Source of the DNA: JBFEUI01 sp041547565
GTDB lineage: Bacteria; Pseudomonadota; Gammaproteobacteria; Thiohalomonadales; Thiohalomonadaceae
Reading direction: 5' to 3'
Assembly: GCA_041547565.1 (NCBI GenBank)
Contig: JBFEUI010000081.1
Location: forward strand, 1-12,902
Length of the DNA: 12,902 nt
Positions within the stretch are counted from its first letter, which is position 1. Each line of letters opens with the position of its first letter. This document shows, in pieces, positions 1-5,492 of this stretch. The notes beneath the pieces are model-generated. The model was not told where the DNA came from. It worked only from the letters and a program-made list of their open reading frames with translations, and searched no databases. The translations under genes and the position numbers were made by a program.

Positions 1-281
1 CCGTAGCGGCGAATACCCTTTTTATCGCCTAGCGCCTCGGCAAAGGCCTGGCCCAGGGTGATACCGATGTCCTCAACAGTGTGATGCGCATCGATGTGCA
101 GATCACCCTGCGCCCGGATCTGCAGGTCAATCAGGCCGTGACGCGCCACCTGATCCAGCATGTGGTCCAGGAAGGGGACGCCGGTCTCGAAATTCGCCCT
201 GCCACTGCCGTCGAGATTGATCTCGGCGGTGATCTGGGTCTCCAGGGTCTCGCGGTTTATTGTGGCCTTTCGTGCAGCCAT
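1..281 (-). CDS. hisB: Imidazoleglycerol-phosphate dehydratase, N-terminal part (runs off the window edge)
   Basis: This is the first 93 codons of the enzyme that dehydrates imidazoleglycerol phosphate to imidazoleacetol phosphate in cytosolic histidine synthesis. Reverse translation starts MAARKATINRETLETQI and contains the family's metal-binding and catalytic signatures: FLDHML near residues 42-47, then DIDAHHTVED-like sequence (IDAHHTVEDIG) near residues 63-73. The His-rich HHTVED segment binds manganese in characterised HisB proteins. The start at 281 is supported by a GAGGAG ribosome binding site at 287-292, four bases before the ATG. The rest of the gene lies to the left of the window. 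It appears to be the single-domain HisB form, because no phosphatase domain precedes the dehydratase. It is divergent from the fnr gene and unrelated to the respiratory locus by function. Confidence 0.93.
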   Translation of the reverse strand, partial: MAARKATINRETLETQITAEINLDGSGRANFETGVPFLDHMLDQVARHGLIDLQIRAQGDLHIDAHHTVEDIGITLGQAFAEALGDKKGIRRY

Positions 282-514
282 GGACACTCCTCATCGTTCA
301 AGTTGCATAGCATACCGCTAACTGCCCGCGGATGAAACAAACGCCACATGCCACCATACCAATCCGTGACAGCCGCCATTTCAGCCCGCACCACAACGTC
401 CCCGCCCCTGCAGTTCCCCCTCAGGACAGACCCGGCGCACAGATATCAGTTGCAAGATACCGGTACTTATAAGAGGATTGGCTTTCCAAAGTACCCCCGC
501 AATACGAGACGTTA
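282..514. other. Divergent intergenic region between hisB and fnr
   Basis: This 233-bp gap must hold the promoters for hisB (leftward) and fnr (rightward). I see no convincing sigma-70 pair. The best fnr-side candidate is TATAAG at 468-473, whose nearest -35-like word (TTGCAA at 450-455) is only 12 bp upstream, too close for a normal promoter. No Fnr box, tRNA or terminator is apparent. Confidence 0.5.
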
Positions 515-1258
515 ATGGCAGGCAGAAAAGCGGCACCGTCCCTCAACCAGAACCAGCACAAGGTTGCATGTCAGGATTGCAGTCTGTACCAGTTGTGCCT
601 GCCGACCGGGATCAACGATGCGGAACTGAAGATGCTGGATGACATCATCCGCCGCCGACCGCCCCTCAAGCGCGGTGAGCACCTGTTCCGAGTCGGCAAC
701 ACCTTTCAGGCGATCTACGCGGTACGCTCCGGCTCGATCAAGACCTATGTCCCGACCGAGGACGGCAAGGAGCAGGTCACCGGCTTTCACCTGCCCGGTG
801 AACTGCTGGGACTGGACGCCATCAACACCGGGCATCACCCCTGCGCGGCGAAGGCCCTGGAAACCACCAGCCTGTGCGAGATCCCCTACGAGTCGCTGGG
901 GGAGTTGAGCCAGCGGCTGCCCAACCTGCAACAACAACTGCTCAAGATCATGAGCAAGGAACTGCTGCATGACCAGTCGCTGCTCATGCTGCTGGGAAAA
1001 AAGAATGCAGAACAACGGCTTGCGGCCATGCTGGTGAGCATGTCCTCCCGCTACCAGCAACGCGGCTTCTCGCCCACCCAGTTCAATCTCAGCATGTCGC
1101 GCAATGATATCGGCAACTATCTCGGCCTTGCCGTCGAGACCATCAGCCGCCTGTTCAGCCGTTTCCAGGAAGAGGGGCTGCTGGACGCCGACCGTCGGCG
1201 CATCGTGATTCTCAACCTGGATGCACTCAAGCAGCTGGCCGGGGAAACCTCGGACTAG
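515..1258 (+). CDS. fnr: Fnr/Anr-type oxygen-sensing transcriptional regulator (Crp/Fnr family)
   Basis: This 247-aa cytosolic regulator senses oxygen through a 4Fe-4S cluster and switches genes for anaerobic or microaerobic life. Cys19, Cys22, Cys28 and Cys121 (in LCEIP) sit with the same spacing as the four essential cluster ligands of E. coli FNR (20, 23, 29, 122). The cAMP-type sensor fold follows (RSGSIKTYV, residues 71-79; GFHLPGELLG, 90-99). Next is the dimer helix, then the helix-turn-helix LGLAVETISRLF near residues 203-214, whose E208, S211 and R212 match the FNR residues that read TTGAT half-sites. The loop TEDGKEQ (81-87) matches activating region 3, which is used at class II promoters. 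An extra Cys110 replaces a serine of E. coli FNR. The start has only a weak ribosome site. It lies directly upstream of the cco operon and its Fnr box, as in several Gammaproteobacteria where the gene is called anr. Family assignment is firm; the choice of name fnr or anr is convention. Confidence 0.95.
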   Translation: MAGRKAAPSLNQNQHKVACQDCSLYQLCLPTGINDAELKMLDDIIRRRPPLKRGEHLFRVGNTFQAIYAVRSGSIKTYVPTEDGKEQVTGFHLPGELLGLDAINTGHHPCAAKALETTSLCEIPYESLGELSQRLPNLQQQLLKIMSKELLHDQSLLMLLGKKNAEQRLAAMLVSMSSRYQQRGFSPTQFNLSMSRNDIGNYLGLAVETISRLFSRFQEEGLLDADRRRIVILNLDALKQLAGETSD

Positions 1259-1380
1259 CCCCTTCCCCACCGGCCCGGCCAGCGCCTGTCTATCTGCCTG
1301 TATTCGTTGCAGAAAGGCGGCCAGCCGTGCGCCAAAAAGGCACAAAGCCACAAATAAATTGTGTGAAAACACGCATTTTA

Positions 1381-1394
1381 TTGACAATTATCAA
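1381..1394 (+). promoter_or_regulatory. Fnr/Anr box upstream of ccoNOQP
   Basis: TTGACAATTATCAA matches the Fnr consensus TTGAT-N4-ATCAA at nine of ten defined bases. Its centre (1387.5) is 41.5 bp before position 1429, which is where transcription should start given the -10 element at 1418-1423. That geometry is the class II arrangement in which Fnr overlaps the -35 region and activates. Fnr-type control of cbb3 oxidase operons is established in Pseudomonas and Rhodobacter; the use of this particular site is inferred. Confidence 0.88.
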
Positions 1395-1417
1395 TGTTCT
1401 GCTATCTTGCCTTCGTC

Positions 1418-1423
1418 TAATAT
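1418..1423 (+). promoter_or_regulatory. Predicted -10 element of the cco promoter
   Basis: TAATAT (four of six bases of TATAAT) sits so that the start point would be near 1429-1430, exactly 41-42 bp after the centre of the Fnr box. No -35 hexamer is needed or seen, which is normal for class II Fnr promoters. This predicts an untranslated leader of about 430 nt before ccoN. Confidence 0.6.
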
Positions 1424-1477
1424 TCGAACCCACTGCATAAGGAAATTCGGGGGTTTTTCCTGGCAGGGGCGGAACAC

Positions 1478-1514
1478 TAACCCAAGGGAAATAGTAAAGA
1501 TTTTCATTGGGTTA
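1478..1514 (+). other. Long hairpin in the ccoN leader
   Basis: Bases 1478-1492 pair with 1500-1514 around a 7-nt loop (AGTAAAG). The outer eight pairs are perfect (TAACCCAA with TTGGGTTA), then come one G-A mismatch, a G-C, a G-U and four A-T pairs. No U-run follows, so it is not a standard terminator. It starts about 50 nt after the predicted transcription start. Its role is unknown: mRNA stability or a regulatory structure are both possible. Confidence 0.6.
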
Positions 1515-1654
1515 TACGGTTTTCCTGAAACGAACAATAATAAATAATCGGATCACGAAGCCGGAGAGTGCCGCCTCCAGTACCGCTCTGCCGTGCACCA
1601 CGACAGGGCACGCGCCAAGAACCCCGGAAAGCGCCTGTGGAGGGAACGTTTGGG

Positions 1655-1673
1655 GGTACCCTGCTTGGGTGCC
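1655..1673 (+). other. Hairpin in the ccoN leader
   Basis: GGTACCC (1655-1661) pairs with GGGTGCC (1667-1673) through seven pairs, one of them G-U, around a TGCTT loop. The right arm can alternatively pair with TGGCACC at 1749-1755, so two mutually exclusive structures are possible. Confidence 0.45.
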
Positions 1674-1739
1674 AGACAACAACCAAATATGTAAAGGCAT
1701 ACAAGAGGGAGAAACATCCAGCTTTAACCACCCCGCTTT

Positions 1740-1767
1740 GTTGGAGTTTGGCACCGGCACTCCCAAC
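1740..1767 (+). other. Hairpin in the ccoN leader with one bulge
   Basis: GTTGGAGT (1740-1747) pairs with ACTCCCAAC (1759-1767) with a single bulged C. Its loop contains TGGCACC (1749-1755), which could instead pair with 1668-1674. No U-run follows. Confidence 0.4.
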
Positions 1768-1858
1768 CCTCGTACACCCGCCAGTACCACACTCCCTCAG
1801 GCGTGCACCGAAAAAAGATTTCAAGCAATCATTTTGGTAACAATAAAGGAGACTACTC

Positions 1859-3280
1859 GTGTCTACACAAGTAGAAAAATATGACTTTGACGTCGTCAGA
1901 TGGTTTACCGTCATGTCGGTCGTCTATCTGGTAGTAGGCACCCTGGTGGGTGTTTACGTCGCATCAGAACTGGCCTGGCCGGCTCTGAACCTCGATATGG
2001 CTGAGTTGAGCTTCGGTCGCCTGCGTCCGCTGCACACCAATGCCGTTATCTTCGCCTTCGGCGGCTGTGTACTGTTCGCTACCGGCCTCTACAGCGTCCA
2101 GCGCACCGGCGGCAACAAGCTGTGGAGCAACGGCATGGCCTGGTTCACCTTCTGGGGCTGGAACCTGATTGTCGTTTCCGCGGTCATCACCCTGCCGCTG
2201 GGTATCACCCAGGGCAAGGAGTACGCAGAACTGGAGTGGCCGATTGACCTGGCCATCGCCGTGGTATGGCTCTCCTTCGGTATCAACTTCATCATGACCG
2301 TTGCCCAGCGCAAGACCAGCCACATCTATGTGTCCAACTGGTTCTTCATCGGCATGTTCGTGATGATCACCTACCTGCATGTGGTCAACAGCCTGGCCAT
2401 CCCGGTCAGCCTGTTCAAGTCCTACTCCGTGTTCTCCGGGGTACAGGACGCCATGATTCAGTGGTGGTACGGTCACAACGCGGTAGGCTTCTACCTGACT
2501 GCCGGCTTCCTGGGCATCATGTACTACTTCGTACCGAAGCAGGCCAACCGCCCGGTCTTCTCCTACCGCCTGTCCGTGCTGCACTTCTGGGCACTGATGT
2601 TCGGTTATGTATGGCTGGGTTCTCACCACCTGCAGTACACCGCTCTGCCTGACTGGACCGGCTCTCTGGGTGCCGCCGTCTCCCTGGCGATGATCATTCC
2701 TTCCTGGGGTGGTGCCATCAACGGTATGATGACCCTCTCCGGTGCCTGGGATAAGCTGCGTGATGACTACATCCTGCGCTTCCTGATCATGTCCCTGGCC
2801 TTCTACGCCATGTCCACCTTCGAAGGTCCGGTCATGTCATCCAAGACCGTTAACGCCCTGTCCCACTACACCGACTGGACCGTCGGTCACGTACACTCCG
2901 GTGCACTGGGCTGGGTTGCCATGGTTGCCTGCGGCGCCCTCTACCACCTGGTCGAGAAGCTGTGGAACACCCGTATGTACTCACCTGCCCTGGTAAACCT
3001 TCACTTCTGGATGGCCACCATCGGCGCCGTGGTCTACATCACCGCCATGTGGGTATCGGGCATCATGCAAGGCCTGATGTGGCGCGACTATGACGAGTTC
3101 GGCACCCTGACCTACACCTTCGCCGAGTCCGTCTCTGCCATGCATCCCTACTACGCCATGCGTGCCATCGGCGGCATGATCTACTGGGCCGGCGGTGTTG
3201 TCATGCTCTATAACGTGGTGATGACCATCCGTCAGGCAGCGGGCCAGCGCAGCACTTCTGCCGCTACCGCCAACGCCTAA
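1859..3280 (+). CDS. ccoN: cbb3-type cytochrome c oxidase subunit I (catalytic)
   Basis: This 473-aa inner-membrane protein is the catalytic core of the high-affinity cbb3 oxidase, which reduces oxygen to water and pumps protons. All metal ligands are present: His59 and His346 for the low-spin haem b, His344 for haem b3, and His206, His256 and His257 for copper B. Tyr250, in LMFGYVW, is the residue that cross-links to the first copper ligand in C-family oxidases. FEGP (321-324) carries the conserved glutamate near the active site. Numbering is one less than in the Pseudomonas stutzeri enzyme and the length is typical. About twelve hydrophobic segments are visible. The start is GTG, with AAGGAG at 1846-1851 seven bases upstream. 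It is the first gene of ccoNOQP, 21 bp before ccoO, and is probably Fnr-activated. Codon choice is strongly biased, fitting high expression. Confidence 0.98.
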   Translation: MSTQVEKYDFDVVRWFTVMSVVYLVVGTLVGVYVASELAWPALNLDMAELSFGRLRPLHTNAVIFAFGGCVLFATGLYSVQRTGGNKLWSNGMAWFTFWGWNLIVVSAVITLPLGITQGKEYAELEWPIDLAIAVVWLSFGINFIMTVAQRKTSHIYVSNWFFIGMFVMITYLHVVNSLAIPVSLFKSYSVFSGVQDAMIQWWYGHNAVGFYLTAGFLGIMYYFVPKQANRPVFSYRLSVLHFWALMFGYVWLGSHHLQYTALPDWTGSLGAAVSLAMIIPSWGGAINGMMTLSGAWDKLRDDYILRFLIMSLAFYAMSTFEGPVMSSKTVNALSHYTDWTVGHVHSGALGWVAMVACGALYHLVEKLWNTRMYSPALVNLHFWMATIGAVVYITAMWVSGIMQGLMWRDYDEFGTLTYTFAESVSAMHPYYAMRAIGGMIYWAGGVVMLYNVVMTIRQAAGQRSTSAATANA

Positions 3281-3301
3281 GAATGAAGGAGTACATAAAC
3301 A

Positions 3302-4015
3302 ATGGCTGATCAAATCCATTCAACCAAGCTGCAGGACAAGACAGAACGTAACGTCTTCGTCATGCTCGTAATGCTGCTTGTACTGCTCTCCGTAGGTGGT
3401 CTGGTGGAAATCGCTCCACTGTTCTACCTGGATGGCACCATGGAGCACAATAAACACCCGCAGATCATGTGGCAGCGTAAGGACGGCGAATCTCTGGCCG
3501 ACTGGAAGGCCGGCGACGGCATCCGCCCCTACACCGCCCTGGAACTGGCCGGTCGTGACGCCTACATCCGTGAAGGCTGCTACACCTGCCACTCCCAGAT
3601 GATCCGTCCTTTCCGTGACGAGAAAGAGCGCTACGGTCACTATTCACTGGCCTCCGAGTCCATGTACGACCACCCCTTCCAATGGGGTTCCAAGCGTACC
3701 GGGCCTGATCTGGCCCGTGTCGGCGGCAAGTACTCCGATGCCTGGCACGAGCAGCACCTGCGTGCACCGCGTTCTGTAGTGCCCGAGTCTGTAATGCCGA
3801 ACTACCCCTGGCTGGAGAAGACTGCCGTAGACGGTCGCCACATCACCAAGGCGATGCGTGCCATGCAGGCAATCGGCGTGCCCTACAGCGAGGCCGATAT
3901 TGCCAACGCTTCAGACGAGGTGGCAGGCAAGAACGAAATGCAGGCGGTTATCGCCTACCTGCAGGTCCTCGGCACCATGGTTAGCCTCGAAGAAGGCGTT
4001 GATTATCGTGAGTAA
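3302..4015 (+). CDS. ccoO: cbb3-type cytochrome c oxidase subunit II (monohaem cytochrome c)
   Basis: This 237-aa subunit is anchored by one N-terminal membrane helix (about residues 19-40) and exposes a c-type haem domain to the periplasm, where it passes electrons to CcoN. The haem site is CYTCH at residues 93-97, followed by the family's SQMIRPFRDEKERYG stretch. Met165 in SVMPNYPW is the expected axial ligand. KRTGPDLARVGGKYSDAWH (131-149) is also typical of CcoO and FixO. The ATG is preceded by AAGGAG at 3286-3291, ten bases away. The length is within the usual range. Its end overlaps the start of ccoQ by eight bases, which suggests translational coupling. Confidence 0.97.
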   Translation: MADQIHSTKLQDKTERNVFVMLVMLLVLLSVGGLVEIAPLFYLDGTMEHNKHPQIMWQRKDGESLADWKAGDGIRPYTALELAGRDAYIREGCYTCHSQMIRPFRDEKERYGHYSLASESMYDHPFQWGSKRTGPDLARVGGKYSDAWHEQHLRAPRSVVPESVMPNYPWLEKTAVDGRHITKAMRAMQAIGVPYSEADIANASDEVAGKNEMQAVIAYLQVLGTMVSLEEGVDYRE

Positions 4016-4214
4016 TCTCAGCGACTACTTCCAGACCAACTGGGCAGAGATGACGCTCAATGACTGGATTGGGCTCATCCTCACCATCGGGGTCTTCCTA
4101 CTGATGGTCTGGTTGTACGCGTACGTCTTCAATCCGAAGAATAAAGAGAGACTCGAGTCACAACGTCATATTCCGATAGACGAAGACGATTTCGACACGG
4201 AGAAAGATAAATGA
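4008..4214 (+). CDS. ccoQ: CcoQ, small membrane subunit of the cbb3 oxidase
   Basis: This 68-aa protein starts MSNLSDYFQTNWAEM, has one membrane helix (about residues 20-41, IGLILTIGVFLLMVWLYAYV) and then NPKNKERLESQ with an acidic tail. This is the standard CcoQ layout, and the segment ending YVFNPKNK is family-typical. CcoQ is reported to stabilise the assembled oxidase and is not catalytic. I chose the GTG at 4008, which overlaps the ccoO stop by eight bases and follows the purine-rich stretch GAAGAAGG at 3990-3997. An ATG at 4050 would remove the conserved N-terminus. The gene overlaps ccoP by four bases (ATGA). Confidence 0.9.
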   Translation: MSNLSDYFQTNWAEMTLNDWIGLILTIGVFLLMVWLYAYVFNPKNKERLESQRHIPIDEDDFDTEKDK

Positions 4215-5056
4215 GTGAACAAAACAATCCCTACGGTGAAACTACCGGTCACGTATGGGACGAGACCCTGGCGGAACTGACCAACCAGCCTCCCAAATGG
4301 TGGATGCTTGGTCTGCACGCCAGCTGGATCTTCGTCCTGCTCTACAGCATCATCTACCCGAGCTGGCCGCTGCTCACGACACACACCAAGGGTGTGACCG
4401 GCTGGACTTCCATTGGCGAGTACAAGGAAGACCTGGCAGCCATCGAAGAGAAGCGTGCCAAGTACGAGGAGCAACTGCCCGGCAAGTCCGCCGCAGCCAT
4501 CCTGGCCGATGAGGAACTGTCCAACTATGTACAGCGTTCGGCCAAAGTACTGTTCGGCGACAACTGTGCTGCCTGTCACGGCACCGGCGGTGCCGGTAAC
4601 CCCGGCTACCCGGTTCTGGTTGACGACGACTGGCTCTACGGTGGCGATATCGAAGTCATCGAGCAGACCATCGTCAACGGCCGCACCGGCATGATGCCCA
4701 AGATGGGTGGCATGCAGCTGAGCGACGCCGAAGTCAATCAGCTGGCCGACGCCATCATGGGTGGCAACCCCGCCTCATCCCCACTGTTCATGGAGAAGGG
4801 CTGTATCGCCTGCCACGGCATGGACGGCAAGGGCAATCCGCTGCTGGGTGCCGCCAACCTGACCGACAGCATCTGGCGCTTTGAAGGTGCTGACCAGCGT
4901 GCCAGCGTCGTTCACACCATCACCCATGGCGTAAACGATCCGTCTGACCCGCAAACCCGCAGTGCGGTAATGCCGAAGTTCGGCGGCGGCAAGCTCTCTG
5001 ATACAGAAATCAAGAAGCTTGCCGTCTACGTCAAACTGCTTGGCGGTCGTCAGTAA
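4211..5056 (+). CDS. ccoP: cbb3-type cytochrome c oxidase subunit III (dihaem cytochrome c)
   Basis: This 281-aa subunit accepts electrons from soluble or membrane cytochromes c and feeds them through two c-type haems to CcoO. It begins with the family motif GHVWDETLAELTNQPPKWW (13-31), then one membrane helix (about 33-50). A charged linker follows (70-105), then two cytochrome c domains with CAACH at 119-123 and CIACH at 198-202. Likely axial ligands are a methionine in MMPKM (161-165) and Met254 in VMPKFGG. The length is typical of a single-helix CcoP. Its ATG overlaps the ccoQ stop. It is the last classical subunit gene of the operon; a small membrane-peptide gene follows after 85 bp. Confidence 0.97.
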   Translation: MSEQNNPYGETTGHVWDETLAELTNQPPKWWMLGLHASWIFVLLYSIIYPSWPLLTTHTKGVTGWTSIGEYKEDLAAIEEKRAKYEEQLPGKSAAAILADEELSNYVQRSAKVLFGDNCAACHGTGGAGNPGYPVLVDDDWLYGGDIEVIEQTIVNGRTGMMPKMGGMQLSDAEVNQLADAIMGGNPASSPLFMEKGCIACHGMDGKGNPLLGAANLTDSIWRFEGADQRASVVHTITHGVNDPSDPQTRSAVMPKFGGGKLSDTEIKKLAVYVKLLGGRQ

Positions 5057-5084
5057 TTCACTCTGACAGTCCAATGTTATGACA

Positions 5085-5108
5085 GGTGGACCGGGCAACC
5101 GGTCCACC
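5085..5108 (+). other. Perfect 10-bp hairpin between ccoP and the 38-aa gene
   Basis: GGTGGACCGG (5085-5094) and CCGGTCCACC (5099-5108) are exact reverse complements around a GCAA loop, a GNRA tetraloop. An A-rich stretch follows rather than a U-run, so it is unlikely to be a simple terminator. It may protect the ccoNOQP message from 3'-end decay or mark a processing site. Its outer seven pairs match those of the hairpin at 6972-6995. Confidence 0.75.
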
Positions 5109-5141
5109 GCCAACTAAAAAACCGATATTGGGGGTATAACC

Positions 5142-5258
5142 ATGGACGCAGTAGTAATCGGCTCTGCACTGACAGTAGTTGTGTCAATTGTAATTCTGGT
5201 TGTGCTTGTAATCCGTGTGGGTAAGTTGATCAACACTACCCACTCAGACGACAAGTAA
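5142..5258 (+). CDS. 38-aa single-helix membrane peptide, possible extra cbb3 oxidase subunit
   Basis: The frame runs ATG to TAA for 38 codons. It has GGGGG at 5130-5134 as a ribosome site, seven bases before the ATG. The peptide is MDAVVIGSALTVVVSIVILV followed by a few more hydrophobic residues, then RVGKLI and a polar tail ending HSDDK. Residues 4-24 form one membrane helix, and the RVGK charge cluster suggests the C-terminus faces the cytoplasm. It sits after ccoP and directly before a strong terminator, so it is the last gene of the ccoNOQP transcript. By size, single helix and context it could be equivalent to CcoM, the small subunit found in the Pseudomonas stutzeri cbb3 structure; I have not aligned the two. 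A small assembly or stability factor is the other reasonable reading. That it is a gene is well supported; its function is not. Confidence 0.75.
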   Translation: MDAVVIGSALTVVVSIVILVVLVIRVGKLINTTHSDDK

Positions 5259-5277
5259 GCTGGAACTTTAAATTGGG

Positions 5278-5306
5278 AAGGGGGGTGTTATACGCCCCCC
5301 TTTTTT
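5278..5306 (+). terminator. Rho-independent terminator of the ccoNOQP transcript
   Basis: A G-run at 5280-5285 pairs with a C-run at 5295-5300. The stem extends inward by T-G, G-C and T-A pairs to a three-base loop (TAT), and two A-T pairs extend it outward. Six T residues at 5301-5306 follow directly. This is a textbook intrinsic terminator, 20 bp after the 38-aa gene, separating the structural operon from ccoGHIS. Confidence 0.93.
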
Positions 5307-5334
5307 GTCTGGAATATTAGGGTTTGCTTATATG

Positions 5335-5343
5335 TGATATAGT
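5335..5343 (+). promoter_or_regulatory. Candidate extended -10 promoter for ccoGHIS
   Basis: TGATATAGT reads as TG-n-TATAGT, an extended -10 with five of six hexamer bases. No good -35 is present. It lies 29 bp after the upstream terminator, where a promoter for ccoG is required, and would give a leader of about 140 nt. A TTGAT half-site at 5391-5395 lacks a matching second half, so Fnr control here is not supported. Confidence 0.4.
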
Positions 5344-5492
5344 TACTGATTTACCGTGCATTCAAGGTCATAGTGCAACGAGCCATGCAGTTGATTGCTA
5401 TAGTGATTCGGACAGTCGCCATATCAATCAGTTGTAATACCCTTTAACACTTTATCCCCGGCCGCAGTAGCGCCAGGGCAAAGGAGCAATCC

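Larger units (their letters stand above)
1577..1809 (+). repeat. Duplicated 8-mer pair in the ccoN leader
   Basis: CCAGTACC followed by CGTGCACC occurs twice in the same order: 1577-1584 with 1592-1599, and 1781-1788 with 1802-1809. The gaps between the two words differ (7 and 13 bases). CGTGCACC contains the palindrome GTGCAC. The repeat may be chance, a decayed duplication or paired protein or RNA sites. Confidence 0.4.
1259..1858 (+). other. 600-bp gap: promoter region and long untranslated leader of the cco operon
   Basis: No credible gene lies here. From left to right it holds about 120 bp of sequence after fnr without a clear terminator, an Fnr box (1381-1394), a -10 element (1418-1423), and then about 430 nt that should be transcribed as the ccoN leader. 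The leader carries hairpins at 1478-1514, 1655-1673 and 1740-1767, and a pair of repeated 8-mers (1577-1599 and 1781-1809). The ccoN ribosome site is at 1846-1851. A long open frame crosses the leader but has no ribosome site and no recognisable protein character. Confidence 0.6.

Noticed and set aside
1361..1380. GTGT-GAAA-ACAC hairpin followed by a T-rich stretch after fnr
   Set aside because: Only four base pairs and a broken T-run; too weak to call a terminator, and it abuts the Fnr box.
512..1387. 291-codon open frame on the minus strand opposite fnr
   Set aside because: It lies opposite a clear Fnr gene and shows no family features.
1507..1884. 125-codon open frame across the ccoN leader
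   Set aside because: It has no ribosome site, overlaps the start of ccoN, has a composition unlike a folded protein and resembles nothing known; other frames in the same stretch are also open by chance.
5391..5404. Possible Fnr box before ccoG
   Set aside because: The first half TTGAT is perfect, but the second half reads ATAGT, with three mismatches to ATCAA.
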